This document shows, piece after piece, positions 1-6,229 of a stretch of 6,320 bases of DNA (position 1 is its first letter; each line of letters starts with the position of its first letter). Position numbers and translations under genes: made by a program. Under the pieces are notes generated by a model that saw nothing but the letters and a program-made list of their open reading frames with translations, did not search any database and was not told where the DNA came from. The stretch spans positions 1 to 6,320 of the forward strand of contig CANGSD010000080.1 of assembly GCA_947455875.1 (NCBI GenBank), written 5' to 3'. This DNA comes from Comamonadaceae bacterium. Lineage in GTDB: Bacteria; Pseudomonadota; Gammaproteobacteria; Burkholderiales; Burkholderiaceae.

Positions 1-537
1 TCGCTCTTCAGCTCGTCGGCCAACCGCTTCTTGAACCTGGAGCTGTCGGCCCTGGAGGCCGATGGCAAGGGCAAGCTGGTGTCCAGCCCGCGCATCGTCA
101 CCGCCGACCAGACCAAGGCCCTGATTGAGCAGGGCACCGAGTTTCCCTACCAGCAGGCCACCTCCAGCGGTGCCACTGCCGTGGCTTTCCGCCGTGCCAC
201 CCTCAAGCTCGAGGTCACGCCCCAGATCACACCCGAGGGCAACATCATTCTTGATCTCGTGATCAACAAGGACAGCCGTGGCGAGACCACCGCCGCCGGC
301 ATCGCGATCAACACCAAGCACATACGCACCCAGGTCTTGGTCGAAAACGGTGGCACGGTGGTGATCGGGGGCATCTTCGAGCTGACCGAGACCGAGAACG
401 AGGCCCGCGTGCCGGTGCTGGGCGACCTGCCGGGCGTGGGCAATCTATTCAAGAACCGCCAGCGCTCCAGTAACAAGCAGGAGATGCTGGTCTTCATCAC
501 GCCCCGGATGATCACCGAGCGGATGGGCGCGCGCTGA
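1..537 (+). CDS. pilQ: Type IV pilus secretin PilQ, C-terminal part (5' end outside window)
   Basis: This is the last 178 residues of the outer-membrane secretin through which the type IV pilus leaves the cell; the frame is open from base 1, so the gene begins upstream. The fragment covers most of the C-terminal secretin domain that forms the beta-barrel gate of the multimer. Visible marks, numbered in the fragment, are VSSPRIVTAD at 27-36, the PilQ-type stretch EQGTEFPYQQATSSG at 43-57, LEVTPQITPEG at 70-80, GGIFE at 123-127 and the secretin signature VPVLGDLPGVGNLFKNR at 137-153, followed by the closing strand EMLVFITPRM at 161-170. The protein ends eight residues later, as PilQ usually does. 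GspD-type secretins share the signature, but the Q/S-rich stretch and the aroK-aroB genes downstream fit PilQ. The pilMNOP genes would be expected just upstream. No truncation or frameshift is seen. Confidence 0.95.
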   Translation, partial: SLFSSSANRFLNLELSALEADGKGKLVSSPRIVTADQTKALIEQGTEFPYQQATSSGATAVAFRRATLKLEVTPQITPEGNIILDLVINKDSRGETTAAGIAINTKHIRTQVLVENGGTVVIGGIFELTETENEARVPVLGDLPGVGNLFKNRQRSSNKQEMLVFITPRMITERMGAR

Positions 538-559
538 GGCGCAGGTATCATCGACGCCC

Positions 560-574
560 GCCGCGCTCTGCGGC
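560..574 (+). other. Short GC hairpin between pilQ and aroK
   Basis: Bases 560-564 (GCCGC) pair with 570-574 (GCGGC) around a 5-base loop. The hairpin is followed by a pyrimidine-rich stretch with only short T runs. It could slow or partly terminate transcription leaving pilQ, but five base pairs without a real U-tract is too little to call a terminator. It lies 27 bases before the proposed aroK start. Confidence 0.25.
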
Positions 575-601
575 ATTTCCCCTGTTTCGGGCGTCCCTTC
601 C

Positions 602-1138
602 TTGACCTCCATCGCACTGGTCGGCCTTCCGGGCTCCGGCAAGACAACCATCGGCAAGCTGCTCGCACGCCGCTTGGGGATGGACTTCGTCGATTCCGAC
701 CATGTCATCGAAGAGCGCCTGGGCTGTCCGATTCGCGCCTTCTGGGACGAGCACGGGGAGGCGGCCTTTCGCGACATCGAGCAAGCCACGATCGAAGATC
801 TGGCACGCCAGGCCCAGGCCGGCCCGCTGGTGCTCGCGACCGGGGGTGGTTCGGTCCTGCGCGCGGCCAACCGCGAGGCGCTGCGCGCGGCCAGCCATGT
901 GGTCTACCTGCGCAGCTCCCCGGAGCAGGTGCTGCAGCGGGTGCGCAACAGCCGCAACCGGCCGCTCTTGCAGGTGGATGACCCGCTCGAGCGCCTGCGC
1001 AGCCTGCATGCCGAGCGCGACCCGCTGTACCGCGAAACCGCGCACCTGACCGTGGACTGCGAGCGACCCAGCCTGCAGGCCCTGCTCAACGTGATCGTGC
1101 TGCAGCTGGAACTGGCGGGCGTGCGGCCCGCCGCCTGA
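602..1138 (+). CDS. aroK: Shikimate kinase
   Basis: This cytosolic enzyme phosphorylates shikimate at the 3-hydroxyl with ATP, the fifth step of chorismate and aromatic amino-acid synthesis. At 178 residues it has the usual family length. The Walker A P-loop GLPGSGKT is at 8-15. The shikimate-binding DSD is at 31-33, FRDIE with Arg57 is at 56-60, and the TGGG glycine loop is at 80-83. The lid region has Arg118 and RPLL at 120-123, and the late Arg139 lies in ERDPLY. The start is TTG: between the pilQ stop and base 602 this frame has no ATG, GTG, CTG or TTG, and starting at 602 puts the P-loop at the normal distance from the N-terminus. No Shine-Dalgarno sequence precedes it, so translation may be weak or depend on pilQ. 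The gap to pilQ is 64 bases and to aroB 26 bases. Identity is secure; the exact start is less so. Confidence 0.95.
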   Translation: MTSIALVGLPGSGKTTIGKLLARRLGMDFVDSDHVIEERLGCPIRAFWDEHGEAAFRDIEQATIEDLARQAQAGPLVLATGGGSVLRAANREALRAASHVVYLRSSPEQVLQRVRNSRNRPLLQVDDPLERLRSLHAERDPLYRETAHLTVDCERPSLQALLNVIVLQLELAGVRPAA

Positions 1139-1152
1139 GCGTTGGCCCCCCT

Positions 1153-1158
1153 TACACT
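1153..1158 (+). promoter_or_regulatory. Candidate -10 box for a leaderless aroB transcript
   Basis: TACACT matches the sigma-70 -10 consensus at four of six positions, including the key second A and last T. It ends 6 bases before the ATG at 1165, so transcription would be expected to begin at or next to the A of that ATG. No convincing -35 hexamer lies 16-18 bases upstream, where the sequence is pure GC at the end of aroK. No Shine-Dalgarno sequence lies between the box and the start codon, which favours a leaderless mRNA over ordinary initiation. Confidence 0.4.
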
Positions 1159-1164
1159 TGGGTG

Positions 1165-2259
1165 ATGACGGCGAACGCAGCCGCGGAGCAAGTCCGCATC
1201 GACCTGGGGGATCGCAGCTATCCCATCCACATCGCAGACGGCCTGATCGGGCGCATCGGCAGCCTGGGCCTGCCCCGGGCGCACGCGGCCCTGATCGTGA
1301 CCAACACCACCGTGGCGCCGCTGTACGCCAGCGCCCTGCAGGCCGCCCTGCAGCCGCATTACGCCCAGGTGAGCGTGGTGGAGCTGCCCGACGGCGAGGC
1401 CCACAAGGACTGGGCCACCCTGAACCTGATTTTTGATGCCTTGCTGGCGCGCGCGAGCGACCGCAAGACGGTGCTGTACGCGCTGGGCGGTGGGGTGGTG
1501 GGCGACATCACCGGCTTTGCCGCGGCCTGCTACATGCGCGGGGTGCCCTTTGTGCAGGTGCCCACCACGCTGCTGGCGCAAGTCGATTCTTCGGTGGGCG
1601 GCAAGACCGCGATCAACCACCCCTTGGGCAAGAACATGATCGGCGCGTTCTACCAGCCGCAGCTGGTGGTGTGCGACCTGGCCACCTTGCGCACGCTGCC
1701 CGAGCGTGAGCTGAGCGCGGGGCTGGCCGAAGTGATCAAGTACGGGCCGATCGCCGATATGGCCTTTCTGGATTGGATCGAAGCGAACCTGCCCGCGCTG
1801 CGCGCGCGTGATGCGCAGGCGCTGGCCCATGCGGTGCGACGCAGCTGCGAGATCAAGGCCGATGTGGTGGGCCAAGACGAGCGCGAGTCGGGCCTGCGGG
1901 CCATTCTCAATTTCGGCCACACCTTCGGCCATGCCATCGAGGCGGGTCTGGGCTATGGCCAGTGGCTGCATGGCGAGGCGGTGGGGTGCGGCATGGTGAT
2001 GGCGCTGCATCTCTCGCGCGAGCTGGGCGGCGTCGACGACGCCTTTGTTGCGCGCTGCACCCGCCTGATCGCTCAGGCCGGCTTGCCCATTCAGGGCCCG
2101 CCCCTGGGGGTCGACCGCTACCTTGAGTTGATGCGCCTGGACAAAAAGGCCGAGGCGGGCGAGATCCGCTTCGTTGTGATCGACGGGCCGGGCCGTGCCG
2201 TGGTGCGCTCGGCGCCGGATGCCCTGGTGGCCCAGGTGATCACGCGTTGCTGCGCGTGA
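1165..2259 (+). CDS. aroB: 3-dehydroquinate synthase
   Basis: This cytosolic NAD+- and divalent-metal-dependent enzyme converts DAHP to 3-dehydroquinate, the second step of the shikimate pathway. The 364 residues match the family length. The N-terminal NAD-binding half carries LPDGEAHK around 75-81 and the GGGVVGD loop at 108-114. The stretch at 133-151 begins [11 protein letters not shown] and ends VGGKTAIN. The C-terminal half holds the three metal ligands: Glu189 in LAEVIKYG, His252 in [11 protein letters not shown] and His269 in LHGEAV. RLDKKA near 324-329 adds the late lysines. All expected catalytic residues are present. A GTG at 1162 directly before the ATG is an alternative start adding one residue; I chose the ATG because it sits at the predicted transcription start of the TACACT box. 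There is no Shine-Dalgarno sequence. The gene can be read through from aroK, and a separate promoter would let AroB be made independently. Confidence 0.97.
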   Translation: MTANAAAEQVRIDLGDRSYPIHIADGLIGRIGSLGLPRAHAALIVTNTTVAPLYASALQAALQPHYAQVSVVELPDGEAHKDWATLNLIFDALLARASDRKTVLYALGGGVVGDITGFAAACYMRGVPFVQVPTTLLAQVDSSVGGKTAINHPLGKNMIGAFYQPQLVVCDLATLRTLPERELSAGLAEVIKYGPIADMAFLDWIEANLPALRARDAQALAHAVRRSCEIKADVVGQDERESGLRAILNFGHTFGHAIEAGLGYGQWLHGEAVGCGMVMALHLSRELGGVDDAFVARCTRLIAQAGLPIQGPPLGVDRYLELMRLDKKAEAGEIRFVVIDGPGRAVVRSAPDALVAQVITRCCA

Positions 2260-2290
2260 GCGCATTGCACGGGCCCTCACGGCGGCAGGC

Positions 2291-3424
2291 ATGACCCTCG
2301 CGCGTTACGCCAGCGACCCGCAGCGCAGTCGCGGCCGCCGTCACCCCGAGCTGCCGACGCCACACCGCACCGAGTTTCAGCGCGATCGCGATCGCATCGT
2401 GCATTCCACCGCGTTTCGGCGATTGGTCTACAAGACCCAGGTGTTCTTGAATCACGAGGGCGATCTGTTTCGCACGCGCCTGACGCATTCGATCGAGGTG
2501 GCGCAGCTCGGACGCTCCATCGCCCGGCCCCTGGGCCTGTGCGAGGACTTGGTGGAGGCGATCGCCCTGGCCCATGACCTGGGTCATACCCCCTTCGGGC
2601 ATGCGGGCCAGGACGCGCTCAATGAATGCATGGCGACCCATGGCGGCTTCGAGCACAACCTGCAAAGCCTGCGCGTGGTCGACCAGCTCGAAGAGCGCTA
2701 CCCGCAGTTCGATGGCCTGAACCTCACCTTCGAGACGCGCGAGGGCATCCTCAAACACTGCTCTCGAATCAATGCCCAAGCCCTGGAGGCGCGCGAGCCC
2801 GGCGGGGTGGGGCATCGCTTTCTGGCGCGCACGCAGCCCAGTCTCGAGGCGCAGCTTTGCAATCTGGCCGACGAGATCGCCTACAACGCGCACGACATCG
2901 ACGACGGCGTGCGCTCGGGCCTGCTCACGCTCGAACAGCTCGAGCAGGTCTCGCTGTTTGACGGCTATCGCCAGGCGGCGCTGGCGGCCCACCCGCATCT
3001 GGTCGGCCGGCGCTTGTTGTACGAGGCGATTCGCCTGATGCTCAGTGCGCAGGTGCATGACGTGATCGATGCCACCGCCGCGGCCCTGCGCGAAGCTGCG
3101 CCGGCCGATGCGGATGCTGTGCGCCTTGCTTCGCCGCGGGTGGCTTTTGGCGCGCCGATGCGCGAGCGCTCCGATGCCCTCAAGCACTTTCTGCTTCGCA
3201 ATCTCTATCGTCACCCACAGGTGATGCAGACCACTGGGCAGGCGCGGCAGGTGGTGCAGACCTTGTTCGAGGCCTATCGCGCGCAGCCCCGTGAGATGCC
3301 GCCGGCCTACGCGCAGCAAGCCGACTTGCCGCGCGCCATCGCGGACTACATCGCCGGCATGACCGATCGCTTTGCGGCCCGCGAGCACACGCGGCTCACG
3401 GGGCTCAAGCTCCTGGACGCATGA
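2291..3424 (+). CDS. dgt: dGTPase-like dNTP triphosphohydrolase (HD domain)
   Basis: Members of this family hydrolyse dGTP or other dNTPs to the deoxynucleoside and tripolyphosphate, trimming dNTP pools in the cytosol. At 377 residues this is the shorter form, well below the roughly 500 residues of E. coli Dgt, and fits the 'dGTPase-like, type 2' group whose substrate preference is often untested. The N-terminal signature FQRDRDRIVHSTAFRRL is at 29-45. The HD metal site is complete: His66 in RTRLTHS, His95-Asp96 in AHDLGHTPFGH, and Asp194 in LADEIAYNAHDIDD. GFEHNLQSLRVV at 119-130 is the conserved substrate-pocket segment. The gene starts 31 bases after aroB with no good Shine-Dalgarno sequence and no visible promoter of its own, so co-transcription with aroB is likely. 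It ends in a 4-base overlap with the MFS gene. Confidence 0.94.
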   Translation: MTLARYASDPQRSRGRRHPELPTPHRTEFQRDRDRIVHSTAFRRLVYKTQVFLNHEGDLFRTRLTHSIEVAQLGRSIARPLGLCEDLVEAIALAHDLGHTPFGHAGQDALNECMATHGGFEHNLQSLRVVDQLEERYPQFDGLNLTFETREGILKHCSRINAQALEAREPGGVGHRFLARTQPSLEAQLCNLADEIAYNAHDIDDGVRSGLLTLEQLEQVSLFDGYRQAALAAHPHLVGRRLLYEAIRLMLSAQVHDVIDATAAALREAAPADADAVRLASPRVAFGAPMRERSDALKHFLLRNLYRHPQVMQTTGQARQVVQTLFEAYRAQPREMPPAYAQQADLPRAIADYIAGMTDRFAAREHTRLTGLKLLDA

Positions 3425-4626
3425 CGGCGCGCATCGACCGCTCCCTGCTGGTGATCGTGGCGGGTGTGTGCGGCGCCATCCACGTGGGCAAGTTGCCGCC
3501 TGCCTTGCCGGCGTTGCGCGAGGCCCTGGACATCAGCCTGGTGCAGGCGGGCTTCTTGATTTCGATGGTGCAACTGGCCGGCATGAGCCTGGGGCTGGCA
3601 GTGGGTCTGGCGGCCGACGGCCTGGGTCTGCGTCGCGTGATGGTGGCGGGTCTTGCCCTGGTGTCGCTCACGAGCGTGGCCGGGGGCTTTACCCAAGACG
3701 CGGGAGTCTTGCTCGCCCTGCGCGGTGTGGAGGGCTTTGGGTTCTTACTGACCATCACTCCCGGCCCCAGCCTGATCCGACGCATCGTGCCCGTCGACCA
3801 ACTCGACGCACGCATGGGAACCTGGGCGTCCTATATGCCGGTGGCAACCGCGCTGGCCTTGCTGGTGGGGCCGCCGTGGATCGCCGTCTGGGGCTGGCCC
3901 GCTTGGTGGTGGCTCACTGGCGCGCTGTCCACCGCACTGGCGATCGCGCTTTGGTGCCTGTTGCCGGCGGATCCGCCGGTAGCGTCGCGCGCACCGAGCG
4001 TCTGGCAGACGCGTTTGGGCGAGACCTTGCGTGCGCCCGGTCCCTGGCTGGTGGCAGCGGCCTTTGCCGTGTATTCGGCGCAGTGGTTGTCGGTGATGGG
4101 CTTCTTGCCTTCGATGTACGCGCAGGCGGGTCTGGCCCCCGGATCGATCGGGCTGGCCAGCGCAGTCGCCGCTGGCATCAATATGGTGGGCACGATCGGC
4201 GCCGGTCGTCTCTTGCAGCGGGGCGCGTCGCCTCAGCGCCTGCTGCAGACGGGCTATGCGGTGATGGCTCTGGCCAGTGTGGGGATGTATGCGCCGATCT
4301 GGCCTGCGGGGGAGCTCACGGTGGCGGGGCCGTTTGTGGCGGTGCTGATTTTTTCATCGGTGGGTGGTTTGATCCCCGGCACCTTGTTCGGGCAGGCGGT
4401 GCGTGTCGCGCCCAGCGCCGGCACCGTGTCCACCACGGTGGGGTGGATGCAGCAGTGGTCTTGCCTCGGTCAGTTCATCGGGCCGCCTGTGGTCGCCTGG
4501 GTGGCCACGCGCACGGGTGGTTGGTCCTTGAGCTGGGTGGTGATGGGGGTCTGCGGCGCCACGGGCCTGTTGCTGGCTCGCGCCCTGGGTCGGCTGCACA
4601 CGAAGCGGCTTGAGAGCGCGACTTAG
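3421..4626 (+). CDS. MFS transporter, 12 predicted membrane helices, substrate unknown
   Basis: This is an inner-membrane secondary transporter of the major facilitator superfamily, 401 residues, the usual size. Twelve hydrophobic segments can be counted, at about 8-24, 42-63, 72-91, 95-117, 134-153, 160-181, 207-229, 241-261, 274-292, 300-323, 336-360 and 366-389. The loop after helix 2, GLAADGLGLRR at 62-72, is a form of MFS motif A, and the polar, Arg-containing region at 182-206 is the usual central cytoplasmic loop. The N-terminal HVGKLPPALPALREAL and the general layout recall the CynX/NimT-like group, but I cannot assign a substrate. Its ATG overlaps the dgt stop as ATGA, with no Shine-Dalgarno sequence, so translation probably depends on ribosomes finishing dgt. 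Its TAG stop forms part of the candidate -10 box of the next gene. I see nothing linking its role to dNTP or shikimate metabolism. Confidence 0.9.
   Translation: MTARIDRSLLVIVAGVCGAIHVGKLPPALPALREALDISLVQAGFLISMVQLAGMSLGLAVGLAADGLGLRRVMVAGLALVSLTSVAGGFTQDAGVLLALRGVEGFGFLLTITPGPSLIRRIVPVDQLDARMGTWASYMPVATALALLVGPPWIAVWGWPAWWWLTGALSTALAIALWCLLPADPPVASRAPSVWQTRLGETLRAPGPWLVAAAFAVYSAQWLSVMGFLPSMYAQAGLAPGSIGLASAVAAGINMVGTIGAGRLLQRGASPQRLLQTGYAVMALASVGMYAPIWPAGELTVAGPFVAVLIFSSVGGLIPGTLFGQAVRVAPSAGTVSTTVGWMQQWSCLGQFIGPPVVAWVATRTGGWSLSWVVMGVCGATGLLLARALGRLHTKRLESAT
3964..3979. repeat. 16-bp perfect palindrome inside the MFS gene
   Basis: The sequence CCGGCGGATCCGCCGG is its own reverse complement and cannot be extended at either end. 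It encodes residues about 182-187, at the start of the central cytoplasmic loop of the transporter. In DNA this rich in GC, one such palindrome in 6 kb is not very surprising, so a function is unproven. Confidence 0.6.
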
Positions 4627-4629
4627 AAT
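4624..4629 (+). promoter_or_regulatory. Candidate -10 box for a leaderless DUF1415 transcript
   Basis: TAGAAT matches five of six positions of the sigma-70 -10 consensus and is one of the few AT-rich spots nearby. It ends 7 bases before the ATG at 4637, placing the expected transcription start at or next to that A. The first three bases are the stop codon of the MFS gene. No convincing -35 hexamer is present at 16-18 bases upstream. The 7 bases before the ATG contain no Shine-Dalgarno sequence, which supports leaderless initiation. Confidence 0.5.
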
Positions 4630-4636
4630 TTCAAAG

Positions 4637-5206
4637 ATGGAAGTCACCGACGCCCACCAAGCTGCGAGCGAGACTCGGCGTTGGCTGGAGCGCGCGGTCA
4701 TCGGCCTGAACCTGTGCCCCTTTGCCAAGGCGGTGCATGTGAAGGAGCAGGTGCACTATGCCGTCTCGCCCGCTGTGGGATGGAACGATCTGATCGCCGA
4801 TCTCGCGCGTGAGCTCGACGACTTGTTGGCCCTGCCGGCCGACCAGCGCGAGACCACCCTCCTGATCGCGCCATACGCCTTGCACGATTTCATGGAGTTC
4901 ACTGGTTTCATGGCCGAGGCGGATCGCGTGTTGCAGCGGGAGGGCCTGGAAGGGACGATTCAGTTGGCGAGCTTTCATCCCCAGTATCAGTTTGCGGGCA
5001 CCGAGCCCGACGACATCAGCAACTACACCAACCGCGCGCCGTATCCCACGCTGCATCTGCTACGCGAGGACCGCATCGCGCAGGCCGTACAGGCTTTTCC
5101 GCAGGCGTCGGCGATTTACGAGACGAACATCGAGACCCTGCGTCGCCTCGGACACGCCGGTTGGCGCGCCTGGATGGACGATGCCCGCACGGGAGGGGCG
5201 CGATGA
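4637..5206 (+). CDS. DUF1415 family protein, function unknown
   Basis: This 189-residue, probably cytosolic protein belongs to the DUF1415 family (PF07209), found widely in proteobacteria and without a known activity. Family marks are the N-terminal GLNLCPFAK at 23-31, with Cys27-Pro28, and the dense block from 112 to 143. That block contains SFHPQYQFAGTEPDD (112-126), NYTNRAPYP (129-137) and LHLLRE (139-144). The conserved Cys, His114, Asp125-Asp126, Asn129, Arg133 and His140 would suit a metal or substrate site, but this is inference. There is no signal peptide or membrane helix. I chose the ATG at 4637 over an upstream in-frame TTG at 4610 because the latter lies inside the MFS gene and lacks a binding site, whereas 4637 follows a good -10 box. 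The stop overlaps the methyltransferase start as ATGA, so the two products are probably made together. Confidence 0.9.
   Translation: MEVTDAHQAASETRRWLERAVIGLNLCPFAKAVHVKEQVHYAVSPAVGWNDLIADLARELDDLLALPADQRETTLLIAPYALHDFMEFTGFMAEADRVLQREGLEGTIQLASFHPQYQFAGTEPDDISNYTNRAPYPTLHLLREDRIAQAVQAFPQASAIYETNIETLRRLGHAGWRAWMDDARTGGAR
5191..5196 (+). promoter_or_regulatory. Ribosome binding site of the methyltransferase gene
   Basis: GGGAGG, within the longer purine run 5191-5198, lies 6 bases before the ATG at 5203 and is the best Shine-Dalgarno sequence on the + strand of this window. It sits inside the end of the DUF1415 gene and decides the methyltransferase start in favour of 5203 over the in-frame TTG at 5161. 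Confidence 0.75.
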
Positions 5207-6081
5207 CAACGCCCATTCCCGAGTTGATGCCGGGGCAGTCGATCGAGCTGCTCAAAGAGCTGCATATCCTCACCCGCGACGGCAAGCTCAATCAGGATTC
5301 GCGTCGCAAGCTCAAACAGGTGCATCACCTGTATCAGTTCATCGAGAAGCTGCTAGACGAGGTGCCGGCGTCTGCGGGCGGTGCGACCTTGGTGGACCAC
5401 GGTGCGGGCAAGTCGTATCTGGGCTTCATTCTTTACGACCTGTACCTCAAGTCGCGCGGGGTGGGGCAGGTGTTTGGCGTCGAGACGCGGGCCGAGTTGG
5501 TCGAGCGTTCGCGCGCGCTGGCACAGCGCCTGGGGTTCGAGCGCATGCACTTTTTGCATCTGAGCGCGGCGCAGGCCGTGGGCGCGAGCGAGCTGCCGGC
5601 GACTGTGGATATGGTGACGGCCTTGCACGCCTGCGACACCGCGACCGACGACGCCATCGATTTCGGTCTGGCGCGGCAAGCGCGCTTCATGGTACTGGTG
5701 CCGTGTTGTCAGGCCGAGGTGGCGGGGCAGTTGCGTCAGCACAAGGCGCTGTCGTTGGCACGCACGCCGCTGGCCGAGTTGTGGCGCCATCCGCTGCACA
5801 CGCGTGAGATGGGCAGTCAGTTGACGAACGTGTTGCGTTGTCTGTACCTGGAGGCCTGCGGCTATCAGGTGACGGTGACCGAGCTGGTCGGCTGGGAGCA
5901 CAGCATGAAGAACGAGTTGATCCTGGCCAAGTGGACGGGACAACGCAAACGCAGTGCGGCGCAGCGTTTGCGGGCCTTGTTGGCGCAGTTCGGGTTGGAG
6001 GCTTTGGCGCCTTTGCGGTATGCGCGTTTGCCCGCCGCGGTTAGCCGCGACGGCGATGCGGTGGCCGCTGACGGCGAATAA
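5203..6081 (+). CDS. SAM-dependent methyltransferase, PF13679 (Methyltransf_32) type
   Basis: This 292-residue cytosolic protein is a predicted class I SAM-dependent methyltransferase of the type seen in eukaryotic TRMT13, METTL25 and GSTCD-like proteins. Residues 1-55 form a charged helical N-terminal region. The SAM-binding motif I is VDHGAGKSYLGF at 64-75, and the acidic residue expected after strand 2 is Glu94 in GVETR. ALHACDTATDDAI at 140-152 and VPCCQ at 166-170 are hallmarks of the group, as is WEHSMKNELILA at 231-242. The C-terminal 50 residues are basic, then end in an Ala/Asp-rich tail. Known relatives act on RNA or protein, so an RNA target is plausible here, but the substrate is unknown. 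Translation starts at an ATG that overlaps the DUF1415 stop and follows a strong ribosome binding site. The 3' end overlaps the opposing small gene by 41 bases, so the tail is probably poorly conserved. Confidence 0.85.
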   Translation: MTTPIPELMPGQSIELLKELHILTRDGKLNQDSRRKLKQVHHLYQFIEKLLDEVPASAGGATLVDHGAGKSYLGFILYDLYLKSRGVGQVFGVETRAELVERSRALAQRLGFERMHFLHLSAAQAVGASELPATVDMVTALHACDTATDDAIDFGLARQARFMVLVPCCQAEVAGQLRQHKALSLARTPLAELWRHPLHTREMGSQLTNVLRCLYLEACGYQVTVTELVGWEHSMKNELILAKWTGQRKRSAAQRLRALLAQFGLEALAPLRYARLPAAVSRDGDAVAADGE

Positions 6082-6223
6082 GCACTGCGGCTGCGATCAC
6101 GGCGACCGCGAGCAGCACGCCGATGGCCAGCCCGATGGCGGGTTGGGGTAGGCCCACGATGACCGCGACCCAGACCAAGGTGGCCATCACCAGCAGGAAG
6201 CCAATCATCCACGCGGAGAACAT
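6041..6223 (-). CDS. Small two-helix membrane protein, function unknown
   Basis: This 60-residue predicted inner-membrane protein runs against all other genes in the window. Two hydrophobic helices, about 5-24 and 29-49, are joined by a tight GLPQP turn at 24-28. The tail RRQRPPHRRR at 50-59 is strongly basic, so by the positive-inside rule both ends should face the cytoplasm. The ATG is preceded by AAGGGAG at 6-base spacing, a strong ribosome binding site, which is the main reason to call such a short frame a gene; the clear helix-turn-helix hydrophobicity is the second. Its last 41 bases lie under the end of the methyltransferase gene. I recognise no named family. It could be a small membrane-stress or accessory protein, but nothing in the sequence says so. 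Confidence 0.7.
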   Translation of the reverse strand: MFSAWMIGFLLVMATLVWVAVIVGLPQPAIGLAIGVLLAVAVIAAAVLIRRQRPPHRRRG

Positions 6224-6229
6224 GCGGCA

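Noticed and set aside
904..2292. 462-codon open frame on the - strand covering aroB
   Set aside because: Its codons are in exact register with those of aroB, so its stops would need TTA, CTA or TCA codons in aroB, which are rare in GC-rich genes. The product is a low-information mix of Arg, His, Gln and Ala, and aroB is certain.
2382..2395. 14-bp palindrome made of two overlapping GCGATCGC octamers, like the cyanobacterial HIP1 element
   Set aside because: It encodes the conserved RDRDR of the dGTPase N-terminal signature, and no other copies stand out. Coding constraint explains it.
2240..3388. 382-codon open frame on the - strand covering dgt
   Set aside because: Same cause: it is in register with dgt and stays open only because TTA, CTA and TCA are avoided. 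No recognisable protein features.
3372..4613. 413-codon open frame on the + strand over the MFS gene
   Set aside because: It is an out-of-frame shadow rich in Gly, Ala and Arg. The other frame encodes a coherent 12-helix transporter.
4610..4636. N-terminal extension of the DUF1415 protein from an in-frame TTG
   Set aside because: It would start inside the MFS gene without a binding site, and it lies upstream of the expected transcription start at 4637.
5161..5202. N-terminal extension of the methyltransferase from an in-frame TTG
   Set aside because: The ATG at 5203 has a strong ribosome binding site and the typical 4-base overlap; the TTG has neither.
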